NCBI GenBank assembly: GCA_005880915.1
Contig: VBIW01000039.1
Span: 62,001-126,000, forward strand
Direction: 5' to 3'
Source of the DNA: Chloroflexota bacterium
Lineage (GTDB): Bacteria; Chloroflexota; Dormibacteria; Dormibacterales; Dormibacteraceae
DNA length: 64,000 nucleotides
Part shown: in pieces, positions 8,632-17,405 of the stretch
How positions within the stretch are numbered: position 1 is the stretch's first letter
How the letters are laid out: each line of letters starts with the position of its first letter
Notes under the pieces: model-generated
Database searches by the model: none
Seen by the model: only the letters and a program-made list of their open reading frames with translations
Told to the model about the DNA's origin: nothing
Translations under genes and position numbers: made by a program

Positions 8632-9303
8632 GTGACCCTGGTCATCGTCGGCGCGTCGACCGAGCAGCGGATGCAGGATGCGATCAGCGCTTTTGAGATG
8701 GCCGGCTTCCGCCGCATCAGCGAGCTCGACGGCGCCAGCGAGGGAGACCTGGTCCTCGGCATCAGCGACGGAGGCGCCGAGGTGCTGCGCGAAGCCGACC
8801 GGCGCGCGATCAAGTACGTGCTGGTCCACGACGGCGAGGATGACGGGCACGACGGCGGCACGTTCGAGAGGGCGCATCACCGCATCGAGGCGGGGCAGCG
8901 CGACGAGCTGGCGCAGCATCTTCGCAGCCGCGAGCGTCCGCTCATAACCTGCCTTGCGTTCGGCTACAAGAACGGCGCGCCGGCAGACGCCGCGCTGCTC
9001 ATCGACGCGCGGTTCCTCGACAACCCCTACTGGGTGCCCGAGCTGCGGCCACTCACCGGGCGCGACCCGGCCGTGGTCGACTACGTGATGAAGCAGCCCG
9101 CGGCGGCGCGCCTCCTCGACGACGTGCAGAGGATAGTGCGCGACCTGCTGCCCCTCTATCAGGAGAAGGGCCGCATGCACCTGGTGGTCGCGTTTGGCTG
9201 CACCGGCGGCCGGCACCGGTCGGTGGTACTCGCGTCAGAGCTCGCGGCGCGGTTGAGCGAGATCGAAGGCGTCGATGTCGACTTCGTCACCCGCGACGTA
9301 TAG
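8632..9303 (+). CDS. RapZ-like protein with degenerate N-terminal P-loop
   Basis: The C-terminal half is RapZ/YvcJ-like: CLAFGYKNGAPADAALLIDA, then RFLDNPYWVPELRPLTG and FGCTGGRHRSVVLASELA. In E. coli RapZ this domain binds GlcN6P and small RNAs. The N-terminal P-loop ATPase is reduced: at the Walker A position (LVIVGASTEQ) there is no GxxxxGK(S/T), and a Walker B segment is not evident. Length is 223 residues against about 285-300 for the family. The gene sits directly after uvrC, as rapZ does in many Gram-positive-type genomes, but yvcK does not follow. The GTG start at 8632 begins the first conserved strand. It is likely a nucleotide-independent RapZ remnant or specialist (inference). Confidence 0.85.
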   Translation: MTLVIVGASTEQRMQDAISAFEMAGFRRISELDGASEGDLVLGISDGGAEVLREADRRAIKYVLVHDGEDDGHDGGTFERAHHRIEAGQRDELAQHLRSRERPLITCLAFGYKNGAPADAALLIDARFLDNPYWVPELRPLTGRDPAVVDYVMKQPAAARLLDDVQRIVRDLLPLYQEKGRMHLVVAFGCTGGRHRSVVLASELAARLSEIEGVDVDFVTRDV

Positions 9304-9324
9304 AGTGGCGCGGCCGCGCCACTC
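9303..9324. promoter_or_regulatory. Perfect 22-bp palindrome between two genes
   Basis: Arm GAGTGGCGCGG is followed at once by its exact complement, giving a perfect inverted repeat without loop. It fills the space from the last base of the RapZ-like stop codon to the base before the next ATG at 9325. It could be a protein-binding operator or an mRNA hairpin that sets translation of the epimerase gene. Confidence 0.75.
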
Positions 9325-10266
9325 ATGACCAGAGCTCTCGTTCTGGGCGGGGCCGGATTCATCGGCGTCGCGGCGTGCAAGGAGCTGATGCGGCGCGGTG
9401 TCGAGACGATTGCTGCCGGCCGGAAGGACCGCCCGTACGGCACATTCACCAGCTACGTCGCTTTCGACCGGACCGATGAGGACCAGCTCGCCGCCGCACT
9501 CCAGCAAACGGAGCCGGACGTACTCCTCGACCTGGCGTGCTACCAGCCGCACGAAGTCAGTGCCGTGGCGCGGCACTTCAAGGGCGCGCGCTACATCTTC
9601 GTGTCGACGGGCGTCTACCCCGACCTGCATGGCAAGGCCGCGGGGGAAGAGGACTTCGTGCCGCTCAGCGGAGAACCGCCAGAGGCTCTCGACTACCGTG
9701 AAGGCAAGCGCTGGTGCGAGACAGCGCTCGCGCGGCTCGCCGATTTTCCGTGGACGGTGATCCGGCCTCCCGCCGTCTTCGGTCCCGCCGACCACACGCT
9801 GAGGATCGCCGCCTACATCCAGCGCGTGGCCGATGGCGGCCCGGTGCTGGTGCCGAGCGAGACGTATGAGTGGCAGGCGGGCCTCGCCTGGGTGAGGGAC
9901 ATCGGCTTCGCGTGCGCGTTGGCGTGCGACCTGCGCAGAGACTTGACGGGAAAGGCATACAACGCGTCATTCGAAGGTGTGAGCGTGAAGAACCTCGTCG
10001 AAGGCATCGCGCGGGCGCTCGGCCTACCGGCTCGGCTGCGTCCGATGCCATTTGCCGAGATTCCGGAAGAAGCCAAGCCTTACGGGCCGGATCCGCGGCG
10101 CTCGGCCGGCTACGTCCTCGATCGCGCACGCCGTGAGCTTGGCTTCGAGCCCTCGGCGCTCGAGGACGCCCTGGCCGAGACTCTGGCCTGGTACCGCGTT
10201 GCCCACCCGTCCCACCCGGGCTACGCGAAGCGCGCTGAGGAGCTCGCCCTTGCCGGAAGCGACTGA
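9325..10266 (+). CDS. NAD-dependent epimerase/dehydratase (extended SDR)
   Basis: A 313-residue extended short-chain dehydrogenase. The nucleotide-binding motif LGGAGFIGVAACKELMRRG is at the N-terminus. A DLACYQP stretch follows the fourth strand, and FVSTGVYPDL contains the conserved serine region. YREGK is the catalytic YxxxK. The substrate-side motif VIRPPAVFGP is typical of nucleotide-sugar epimerases. The C-terminal half has AYNASFEGVSVKNLVEGIA, as in UDP-sugar or isoflavone-reductase-like members. Substrate is unknown. It follows the RapZ-like gene across a 22-bp palindrome and overlaps the DUF2332 gene by 17 bases. Confidence 0.88.
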   Translation: MTRALVLGGAGFIGVAACKELMRRGVETIAAGRKDRPYGTFTSYVAFDRTDEDQLAAALQQTEPDVLLDLACYQPHEVSAVARHFKGARYIFVSTGVYPDLHGKAAGEEDFVPLSGEPPEALDYREGKRWCETALARLADFPWTVIRPPAVFGPADHTLRIAAYIQRVADGGPVLVPSETYEWQAGLAWVRDIGFACALACDLRRDLTGKAYNASFEGVSVKNLVEGIARALGLPARLRPMPFAEIPEEAKPYGPDPRRSAGYVLDRARRELGFEPSALEDALAETLAWYRVAHPSHPGYAKRAEELALAGSD

Positions 10267-11266
10267 GGCGGTTGCACGGCGCCTCCGGCGTCAGGCCGCC
10301 TACTGCCTTGTCGATGGATCGCCGCTCTACGCATCGCTGCTGGAAGCGGCTGCTGATGACGTCGAGGCCGACGGTCCGGTGCGCCACGTTCTGGCCGGAT
10401 TCGAGCAAGAACCGTGGAGCTCTGCGCTCAGCCTGCGGCTGATGGGCGCCGTGCATCGACTCGTGCTGGAGGACTCGCTGCCCGAGCTTGCACGTCACTA
10501 TCCCTCTACCGGCGGCGACGGCGACGCTGGGGCCGCATGGCTGGTGTTTCGGCAGGCGCTGGTCGACCAACGCGAAAGGATTCGAGCGCTTCTGCCCCGC
10601 GGCTGCCAGACCAACGAGGTCGGTCGCAGCGCCGCGCTGCTCGGCGGATTTCTCGAGGTAGCCCACCGCACGGGACTTCCGCTGCGCATCCTGGAGATCG
10701 GCTCCAGCGCCGGTTTGAATCTGCGCTGGGATCGCTACCGGTACGAGTCGGATGAAGGGGCATGGGGCGATCCGTACTCGAGAGTTCGCTTCCAGCACTC
10801 GTACGAGGTGCCGCCTCCGCTCAACCGGGCCGCGGAAGTGGTCGAGCGCAAGGGCTGCGACCTGCATCCGATCGACGCGACCTCCGATGAAGGCGCGCTG
10901 ACCCTGCGCTCCTTCGTCTGGGCGGACCAGCTCGGGCGGCTGGCCCAGCTCGACGGGGCGATCGAGATCGCTCGCTCGATGCCGGTTGAGGTGGAACAGA
11001 TCGATGCGGGAGCGTTCCTGGAGCGCGAGCTTGCCGAGCCGCGTCACGGGGTGTCGACCGTGGTCTACCACTCCATCTTCATGCAGTACGTCGGTGAGCC
11101 GGGCCGGCAGAGGATCGACGCGGCGATCGAGGCGGCAGACGTGTTCCATCTTCGGATGGAGCCTGGCGAGGACTCGATCGAGGTCCGCCTCAACGACGAG
11201 CGGCTCGGCACGGCGGGCGCGCACGGGACGCGAGTGCGCTGGAACGTAGACTCGACCCGGACATGA
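10250..11266 (+). CDS. DUF2332 family protein
   Basis: A 338-residue protein that resembles the DUF2332 family: a start region with LRRQAAYCLVDGSPLYASLL, the central ILEIGSSAGLNLRWDRYRY motif resembling a Rossmann methyltransferase glycine loop, and a late VYHSIFMQYV segment. The biochemical role of the family is not established; the GSSAG motif hints at SAM or nucleotide binding. I choose TTG at 10250 because GAGGAG lies 7 bases upstream; an open frame continues to 10052 but would overlap the epimerase gene deeply. It overlaps the histidine kinase start by 4 bases (ATGA). Confidence 0.82.
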   Translation: MPEATEAVARRLRRQAAYCLVDGSPLYASLLEAAADDVEADGPVRHVLAGFEQEPWSSALSLRLMGAVHRLVLEDSLPELARHYPSTGGDGDAGAAWLVFRQALVDQRERIRALLPRGCQTNEVGRSAALLGGFLEVAHRTGLPLRILEIGSSAGLNLRWDRYRYESDEGAWGDPYSRVRFQHSYEVPPPLNRAAEVVERKGCDLHPIDATSDEGALTLRSFVWADQLGRLAQLDGAIEIARSMPVEVEQIDAGAFLERELAEPRHGVSTVVYHSIFMQYVGEPGRQRIDAAIEAADVFHLRMEPGEDSIEVRLNDERLGTAGAHGTRVRWNVDSTRT

Positions 11267-12762
11267 CGCGGCGCCCGGCGCCTTACGCGGTCGCGGTCGG
11301 CGGAGCGATCGCGATCACGGCGGCGATCGGTGTGGTTACGGCGATCGGGCGCATCTCGGGGCTGTCGGCTTTCTACCTGCTCCTGGTGCTGTGGCTCGGC
11401 GCCCGGTGGGGCCGCGGCCCGGCGGTAGCCGGGAGCATCTCCGCCTTTGCTCTCTACGATTTCTTCTTCGTTCCACCCGTCGGCACCCTCACGGTTCGCG
11501 GGCCGGCCGAGCTGCTGGAGCTCGTCGTTCTGCTGGCCGTGGCACTCGTGACCAGCCAGCTCGCCGCATCGCAGCGGCGGGCGCAGGCGACGGCCGAAGC
11601 ATTGGCCAAGGATTCCCGCGCGCTGTACGAGCTGGCCACGTCGATGCTCCGAAGCCAGGATGTGACAGCGGCGCTGGGCATGGTCGCCGAGAGTGCCGAC
11701 AGGCTCAAGGGAGTGAGTCGCTTCGCCGTGGTTGGGATGGTCTCGGGCCAGCTGGTGTTTCTCGCCGGTAAGCAGTTAAGCGCCGATGAGATGAGCCAGG
11801 CGCAATGGTCGTACGCGAATGGAAAAGCAGTCGGGGTTGCGATCAAGGACGGGGTTGTCGTGCCCTTGAAGCTGCACGGCGTTCCGACACAGATGGCCTA
11901 TCTCCCTCTGGCGGGCGGAGTGGCCGCTCTCCGCGTCGACGCAAACAATTCGGAGCCGGGCGACCTCCGCACGGTGGCGGCGTTGATCGGTCTGGCCGAC
12001 CTGCTCCTGGATCGGCGCCGCGCCGTACTAGAAACCGAGCGGGCTCGGGGCTTCGAGGCATCGGACCGGTTGAAAGCGGCGATCCTGTCCTCGCTGTCGC
12101 ACGAGCTGAAGAGCCCGATCGCGGCCCTTCGCGCAGGCCTCACGGCATTGACCGCGCCGCGGGCGGGCCTCGAGCCAGAGCAGCGCGAGCTGCTCACCGA
12201 CATGGACCGCCAGGCGGCCCGGCTCGATCGGATGGTCGGCGACATGCTGGCGCTGTCCCGACTCGAGGCCGGGGTCGAGCTGGACCGCGAGCCGCATGCT
12301 TTCGCGGACATCGTGGGCGGATCGCTGCGCGGGCTGCGCAGCCAGATGGCCGGCCACGACGTCGCGCTGCGCATCCCGGATGATCTACCGCCGGTCGAGG
12401 TCGACGAGCTTCAGGCCGGGCGGGTTGTGAGCAACCTGGTGGAGAACGCGCTGGAATGGGCACCGGCCACGGGCGCGATCGAGATCGGCGCTGTCGCGAG
12501 GGAGGGCCGGCTCGAGGCGTGGGTCGAGAACGAGGGGCCGGAGATCGCGCCGGAAGACCTCGATCGCGTCTTCGACACGTTCTGGACGCGGCGCGCCAGG
12601 GGCACCGGCCTTGGTCTGGCGATCAGCAAGCGGGTTGTCGAGGCGCACGGCGGCACGATCCGCGCGGAGAACCGCAGGCGCGGTCCTCGTTTCACCTTCA
12701 CCCTCCCGCTCGCTGGCGTTACGGCCGGCCGCGCGCACGCCGACAAATCGACAGACAAGTGA
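11263..12762 (+). CDS. Short KdpD-like sensor histidine kinase
   Basis: This kinase has four N-terminal transmembrane segments of the DUF4118 type found in KdpD (for example FYLLLVLWLGARWGRGPAVA, LYDFFFVPPVGTL). A GAF-like region, a HisKA domain with H-box SSLSHELKSPIAALRAG, and a HATPase with N-box NLVENALEWA and G-box GTGLGLAISKRVVEAHGG follow. At 499 residues it lacks the large N-terminal KdpD/universal-stress cytosolic domain of classical KdpD (about 900 residues). It probably phosphorylates the response regulator at 12759. Both genes sit beside two KimA/KUP-like permeases, which suggests potassium or osmotic sensing (inference). Confidence 0.92.
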   Translation: MTRRPAPYAVAVGGAIAITAAIGVVTAIGRISGLSAFYLLLVLWLGARWGRGPAVAGSISAFALYDFFFVPPVGTLTVRGPAELLELVVLLAVALVTSQLAASQRRAQATAEALAKDSRALYELATSMLRSQDVTAALGMVAESADRLKGVSRFAVVGMVSGQLVFLAGKQLSADEMSQAQWSYANGKAVGVAIKDGVVVPLKLHGVPTQMAYLPLAGGVAALRVDANNSEPGDLRTVAALIGLADLLLDRRRAVLETERARGFEASDRLKAAILSSLSHELKSPIAALRAGLTALTAPRAGLEPEQRELLTDMDRQAARLDRMVGDMLALSRLEAGVELDREPHAFADIVGGSLRGLRSQMAGHDVALRIPDDLPPVEVDELQAGRVVSNLVENALEWAPATGAIEIGAVAREGRLEAWVENEGPEIAPEDLDRVFDTFWTRRARGTGLGLAISKRVVEAHGGTIRAENRRRGPRFTFTLPLAGVTAGRAHADKSTDK

Positions 12763-13439
12763 GCGGGCGGGTGCTGGTCGTCGACGACGAGGTTGAGATG
12801 CAGCGCGCACTTCGCGCGGGGCTGAGCTATCACGACTTCGACGTGCGGGCGGTCGGCACCGGGACGGCCGCGGTGCGCGAGGCGGCGGGGTGGAAGCCGG
12901 ACGTGATCCTTCTCGACCTCGGTCTGCCGGGGATGGATGGTTTCGCGACGCTGCGAGCCCTACGGCCCATGACGCGCGCGGTGGTGATCGTCGTCAGCGT
13001 GATGCCGGGGGAGAAGGACAAGGTGCGCGCGCTCGACGCCGGCGCCGACGACTACGTGGTGAAGCCGTTCGGGACAGAGGAGCTGGTGGCGCGAATCCGC
13101 GCTGTCTTGCGGCGGCAGGCGGATGTGCCCTCCGGCGAGCCGGTGATCCGCGCTGGGGATCTCGAGATCGATCTGGCGCGCCGCCTGGTTTCGGTGGGCG
13201 GGCAGGCGGTGCGGCTGACGCCGACTGAATATGAGCTGCTCCGCTACCTCGCGTTACACGCGGGGAAGCCTGTCACCCACACCACGCTGCTGCGCCAGGT
13301 GTGGGGCGACTACGCGGTCGGCGACAAATACAACACCCGTTACGTCGTGGCGCAGATCCGCAAGAAGCTGGGCGACGACCCGGCGAACCCGAGGTACATC
13401 GTCAACGAACCGGGGGTGGGATACCGGCTGGAGGCTTGA
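12759..13439 (+). CDS. KdpE/OmpR-type response regulator
   Basis: A 226-residue response regulator. The receiver domain has VLVVDDEVEM (acidic pocket), VILLDLGLPGMDG with the phospho-acceptor Asp, and the conserved Lys in YVVKPFGTEEL. A winged-helix OmpR output domain follows (TPTEYELLRYLALHAGKPVT...VWG and NPRYIVNEPGVGYRLE). The start is GTG at 12759, overlapping the kinase stop as GTGA; the open frame upstream is only a shadow of the kinase gene. It is the partner of the upstream kinase. Likely targets are the two permease genes just downstream. Confidence 0.95.
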   Translation: MSGRVLVVDDEVEMQRALRAGLSYHDFDVRAVGTGTAAVREAAGWKPDVILLDLGLPGMDGFATLRALRPMTRAVVIVVSVMPGEKDKVRALDAGADDYVVKPFGTEELVARIRAVLRRQADVPSGEPVIRAGDLEIDLARRLVSVGGQAVRLTPTEYELLRYLALHAGKPVTHTTLLRQVWGDYAVGDKYNTRYVVAQIRKKLGDDPANPRYIVNEPGVGYRLEA

Positions 13440-13462
13440 GCCTCGTAGTCAAGTTTCGGCGA

Positions 13463-13550
13463 GCCCCTCAGGCGCTGCCCCTCAGGCGCTTCGCGCCAGC
13501 TCCCCACAGGTGGGGAGCAGCCACCTCCCCATGAATGGGGAGGAGCTCCC
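13463..13550. repeat. Dispersed hairpin repeat, family B copy 1
   Basis: Consecutive small hairpins: CTCCCCACAGGTGGGGAG, then CCTCCCCATGAATGGGGAGG, preceded by a CCCCTCAGGCG(CTTCG)CGCC stretch. It lies between the convergent response-regulator and permease genes and may serve as a two-way terminator. Related copies are at 23700, 53560 and 57116. Confidence 0.8.
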
Positions 13551-13557
13551 ATTACTG

Positions 13558-15408
13558 CTATTGCTCGGCGTGGCTTCGGTTCAGCAGGTAGGCGGCGATG
13601 AAGGCAACGATCACCAGGCCCGGTGACCAGCCCAGGCCCGGACCGGTCGGGTCGATCGGGGACAGGTCGACGAACACCGCCAGGCCGCTGATGGCTGCGA
13701 AGACGAGCACGATCAGGATCCCCCGGACCGCGCCGTGGCGGGCGAAGAACAGCTCGAGCTCCAGCTGCCACGTGGGACGGTGCCGCTCATGGGGGCGCTG
13801 GATCGCCGCGACATGCCCGCTGACCCGTTCGCGCCGGCCCATCCGGTAGCGCGCGCTCCTCGGCAGGCTCTCGAACGGAACTCGCTCCACATCTCGGTCG
13901 TGCGGGGGAGGCACCTCGAGCGGCTCCCACAGCGGTTCTTTGCGATAGCGCCGGTAGGCGACGTACGTCAGCACCCCGAGGGCGAGCCACCCCATGAAGA
14001 TGAACGTCGAGTTGGAGATGTTCTGGAAGACCAGCTGCGTGAAGACGGTGCCGATGAACAGCGCACCCACAATAGAAAGGACGGGGATGCTGTCCCGACC
14101 AAACCGGATGTTCCACGGCATGCGATAGGGACGGTGCAGCGCAGGCTCGATGAATCGCAGACGCATCACCGAGAGGTGCGCGGAGCAGAACGCAAACGTC
14201 GCCGCCAGGGAGTACACGGCGGCCATCAGGTCGATCTGTGTGCCGTGCACGATGATGCCCGGCAGGACCAGGACCGCCGCCACGATCCCGAAAACGACGA
14301 TCGAGATGTACGGCGTCTGGAACTTGGGGTGCAGCTTCGCGAACCGCTTGGGCAGCAGATCGAAGCCCGCGAGGGAGTAGCTGAGCCGTGAGATCCCGAT
14401 CAGGCCCGCGTTCGTGGCGATCACGAGGATGGTGAAGGCGAGGAAGCCAACCCACATCTCGGCCCAGAAGGCGAGCGGTTGGACGAACTTGCTGACGATG
14501 CCGGCGACGGGATCGTCCTTGTAGCGCGTCGCGAGCTCGGTGACGTATTGATGATTGTTTGGGTCGAGGTGGACGGGGAAGACGCTCATGCCGATCGTCG
14601 GCAGGAAGGCGGAGACGAAAAGCACCGCGATGATGACCCACCAGGTCGCCCGCGGCACATTGCGGCCGGGGTCCTTAGCCTCCTCGGACAGGTTGGAGAT
14701 GGTTTCGATCCCCGTGTAGGTGACCATCGCGATCGAGATACTCGCGAGGAAGCTTCCCCACGTCGGAGCGAGTCCCAGGTGGACGTTCTCGATCACGGTC
14801 CGGATGTTCAGCAGCAGGATCAGCCCGAGGATGACCAGCACGAACTGCGTCACCAGGTCCGTGAAGGCGAGCACCAGGTTGAGCAGGCTCGACTCCTGGA
14901 TGCCGATCACGTTGACGACCATCAGGAATCCGATGAGCACGACGGTGGCCGTGACGTGCCAGAGATCGTTGTGGCGAAGCTCGCGAAAGATCGGGCTGTA
15001 TCTCTCGAACACGCCGAGATAGCCGATCGCGAAATATGCAGAGATGGAAACCGTCGCTGTGTAGTTGAGCAGCTGCACCCAGCCGACGATGAAGCCGATC
15101 GGCTGGTTGAACGCCCGTCGCGCGAAGCTGGAGCTGCCGCCGGCGTGGGGAAGGGCGGCCGTCCCTTCGGCGTAGTTGAGGGCCGTGGTGACGAAGATGA
15201 ACCCGGCCAGGATCAGCGCGACAGGCGTCAGGCCGAGGGCGAAGGCAGCCGTGACGCCGAGCGCGTAGTAGATGCTCGACCCGACGTTGCCGTAGCACGC
15301 TGCGAATAACGCTCCCGGTCCCAGGGTGCGGGGGAGCTTGGCGGGGCGGCGAACGACGACCCGGAGGTCACCCGGCCTGCTCCCGCGCCGGGCTACCGAA
15401 TCAGGCAT
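13558..15408 (-). CDS. APC-superfamily permease (amino acid or potassium transporter)
   Basis: A 616-residue membrane protein with about 12 core helices of the amino acid-polyamine-organocation superfamily, followed by a hydrophilic tail and two more C-terminal segments. The first core helix reads CYGNVGSSIYYALGV, the unwound helix-1 region that binds substrate in this superfamily; KUP and KimA potassium importers have a similar GDIGTS-like motif. ATG at 15408 (MPDSVARR) is chosen over 15477 because the longer form adds an unconserved-looking leader. It is divergent from a second permease of the same type and convergent with the KdpE-like gene. Amino acid versus potassium transport is undecided. 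Confidence 0.85.
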   Translation of the reverse strand: MPDSVARRGSRPGDLRVVVRRPAKLPRTLGPGALFAACYGNVGSSIYYALGVTAAFALGLTPVALILAGFIFVTTALNYAEGTAALPHAGGSSSFARRAFNQPIGFIVGWVQLLNYTATVSISAYFAIGYLGVFERYSPIFRELRHNDLWHVTATVVLIGFLMVVNVIGIQESSLLNLVLAFTDLVTQFVLVILGLILLLNIRTVIENVHLGLAPTWGSFLASISIAMVTYTGIETISNLSEEAKDPGRNVPRATWWVIIAVLFVSAFLPTIGMSVFPVHLDPNNHQYVTELATRYKDDPVAGIVSKFVQPLAFWAEMWVGFLAFTILVIATNAGLIGISRLSYSLAGFDLLPKRFAKLHPKFQTPYISIVVFGIVAAVLVLPGIIVHGTQIDLMAAVYSLAATFAFCSAHLSVMRLRFIEPALHRPYRMPWNIRFGRDSIPVLSIVGALFIGTVFTQLVFQNISNSTFIFMGWLALGVLTYVAYRRYRKEPLWEPLEVPPPHDRDVERVPFESLPRSARYRMGRRERVSGHVAAIQRPHERHRPTWQLELELFFARHGAVRGILIVLVFAAISGLAVFVDLSPIDPTGPGLGWSPGLVIVAFIAAYLLNRSHAEQ

Positions 15409-15536
15409 CGGGTTCGAGGTTAATTGATCGCAGCCGAATTCATACGGGGTCCATACGGGCCGGGCGCCTTCCCCCACGGAGTCTCAACAGAGCCGCGCGT
15501 ACCTTGGAGCCACATGCGCGGCGCGGTGCTTTGAGA
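15409..15536. promoter_or_regulatory. Divergent promoter region between two permeases
   Basis: This 128-base gap must carry the promoters of both permease genes. CATACGGG occurs twice, ten bases apart (15441 and 15452), a possible direct-repeat site for an OmpR-type regulator such as the neighbouring KdpE-like protein. No c-di-AMP riboswitch was recognised. Confidence 0.45.
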
Positions 15537-17405
15537 ATGACGCAAGACCAACTGCCCACCCGCCGCCGGATCAAGGTCCGGGGCGGGAACCTCGGTGCGT
15601 TCCTGTGCTGGGCCGTCGTCTTCGCCGATATCGGCACGTCCATCTATTACGTGCCCGGGATCCTCTATGGGCACTTCGGTCAGCGCTCCGCGCTCTTCGT
15701 CCTGATGACCTTGTTCGTCTTCGTCCTCCTGTGCTTGAAGTACGCGGAGGTGACGTGGCGCTACCCGGAGGGCGGCGGCGTCGTCAACGTGTCGTCCCAG
15801 GCGCTGCACCCGTTCGCGGGCCTCCTCGGCGGGCTGTTCATCCTCGTCGACTACTACCTGACCGCGGCCATCAGCGCGCTCTCCGGGATGCTGTATCTCG
15901 CGATCGTCCTGCCGTCCGTGGTGCCGCTGGTGATGACGATCACCGTCCTGGCCCTGGTCGGCCTGGGCGTCCTGAATGTGCTGGGGATCAAAGAGAGCGC
16001 GCGGACGACGGCGATCTTCGCGACCCTGGCCGCGGCCGGACAGCTCGCCGTCGTCGTGGCCACGGCGATCTATCTCGGACCGTCCGGCATCGTCGAGAGC
16101 TTCCTCGCGGTCATGCACGGACCGCCTCTGAACCTGCCCCTGGTGATCACGGGCTATGGCGCAGCGTTCCTCGCCTTTTCGGGCCTGGAGAGCATCGCCC
16201 AGCTCGCGCCGGCGATGCGCGCGCCTCGCCGCAAGACCGCCTACCGGGCGATGGGCGCGGTCGTCCTGACCATGGCGATCTCAGCCCCGCTCCTCACGTT
16301 GTGGTCAACGACGCTGCTGAGCGGGAACGCCGATCCCAACCAGTTCGTCTCGCTGCTCGGGGCCCACGTGGCGGGCCAGCTCCTCGCGGACTACGTCGCC
16401 GTCAGCGGGTCGGTGCTCCTCGTGTTCGCGAGCAACACCGCGATCATCGGCGCCTACCACGTCTTCATCGCGCTTGCGCGGATGGGATTCTTGCCTCGGG
16501 TGCTCGAGCGGCGCAACCGCTTGCGCCTCACCCCGCAGTGGGCGATCCTCGCCGCGGTCACGCTCCCGGTGGTGATCGTGATCGCCTCGGGAGGCAACTT
16601 GAACGCCCTCGGCGACCTGTACGCCTTCGGTCTCCTGGGCACCTTCGCCTTGACGTGCATCAGTCTCGACCTGGTTCGATGGCGCGAATACAGAAGCTGG
16701 ACGCCGGGTCGATTGATATTTTTCGCGGTTGGGGTGGTGACCACTGTGCTTGTCGCCGCTGCATGGCTCATCAACCTGGTGGCGAAGCCGGACGCGACCA
16801 AGTTCGGGGGCGGCCTCACCGTGGTTGGCCTGATCATCGGGCTCGCGACCTACCGCTACTACCGCAGCCGGCGTCCGGCCGTGTTCCCCCTCCCGTTCCG
16901 ACCGCAGAGGGCCGCGGAATCGATCGCCGCCTTCGGCGAGCGGCGTGGAGTCACCGAGGTGCTCGTCATTCTTCCGCACGAACAGCTCGCCGCCGAAGCG
17001 GTAATAGCCGACGGGGCGCGGGCCGCTGAGGGTAGAGGAGCGGTGTTCCTGTATCGGGGCGACCGCTATCCCAATCAGCACCACGAATTGCTGGAGGTCA
17101 GCGACCCATGGCTTCGCGACTATTCAGCTCGCGATGCATTCGCCCGGGCCGAGATGCTGGCCCGCAAGACTGTGCCGCACAGGCGCTTCGTCTATATCCC
17201 CGGCAGCCTGCCTCGGGAGATGGTGGGCGAGGTCTGGCGGACCATCCACCCCAAAGAGACCGTGGTCACACTGGAAGACAAGGACATGCTGCCTCCGACC
17301 GCGGTCGGCCGCGTGCGACACCATCACATCGACGGCCACACGGTCCTGCACATGTACACGCTCAAGATGGCGCCGGCGGTGCAGGGGACCGCGGTCGCCG
17401 GCTAA
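15537..17405 (+). CDS. KimA/KUP-like APC permease with C-terminal cytosolic domain
   Basis: A 622-residue permease. Helix 1 reads FADIGTSIYYVPGILYG, close to the GDIGTSPLY signature of KUP potassium transporters. The overall plan, with core helices to about residue 460 and then a roughly 150-residue soluble domain (RRGVTEVLVILPHEQLAAEA onward), resembles the potassium importer KimA (YdaO). ATG 15537 is preferred; TTG at 15504 is in frame. The gene lies back to back with another APC permease and close to the KdpDE-like pair. Potassium uptake is the favoured role, amino acid transport the alternative. The stop overlaps by 4 bases that of the convergent M24 gene. Confidence 0.85.
   Translation: MTQDQLPTRRRIKVRGGNLGAFLCWAVVFADIGTSIYYVPGILYGHFGQRSALFVLMTLFVFVLLCLKYAEVTWRYPEGGGVVNVSSQALHPFAGLLGGLFILVDYYLTAAISALSGMLYLAIVLPSVVPLVMTITVLALVGLGVLNVLGIKESARTTAIFATLAAAGQLAVVVATAIYLGPSGIVESFLAVMHGPPLNLPLVITGYGAAFLAFSGLESIAQLAPAMRAPRRKTAYRAMGAVVLTMAISAPLLTLWSTTLLSGNADPNQFVSLLGAHVAGQLLADYVAVSGSVLLVFASNTAIIGAYHVFIALARMGFLPRVLERRNRLRLTPQWAILAAVTLPVVIVIASGGNLNALGDLYAFGLLGTFALTCISLDLVRWREYRSWTPGRLIFFAVGVVTTVLVAAAWLINLVAKPDATKFGGGLTVVGLIIGLATYRYYRSRRPAVFPLPFRPQRAAESIAAFGERRGVTEVLVILPHEQLAAEAVIADGARAAEGRGAVFLYRGDRYPNQHHELLEVSDPWLRDYSARDAFARAEMLARKTVPHRRFVYIPGSLPREMVGEVWRTIHPKETVVTLEDKDMLPPTAVGRVRHHHIDGHTVLHMYTLKMAPAVQGTAVAG

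Noticed and set aside
13463-13550. Clusters of short palindromes as a CRISPR array
   Set aside because: The hairpins are unevenly spaced, differ in sequence, have no unique spacers of constant length, and no cas genes are nearby.
15409-15536. c-di-AMP (ydaO-type) riboswitch before the KimA-like permease
   Set aside because: I could not find the conserved stems in this short gap; only a CATACGGG direct repeat is visible.
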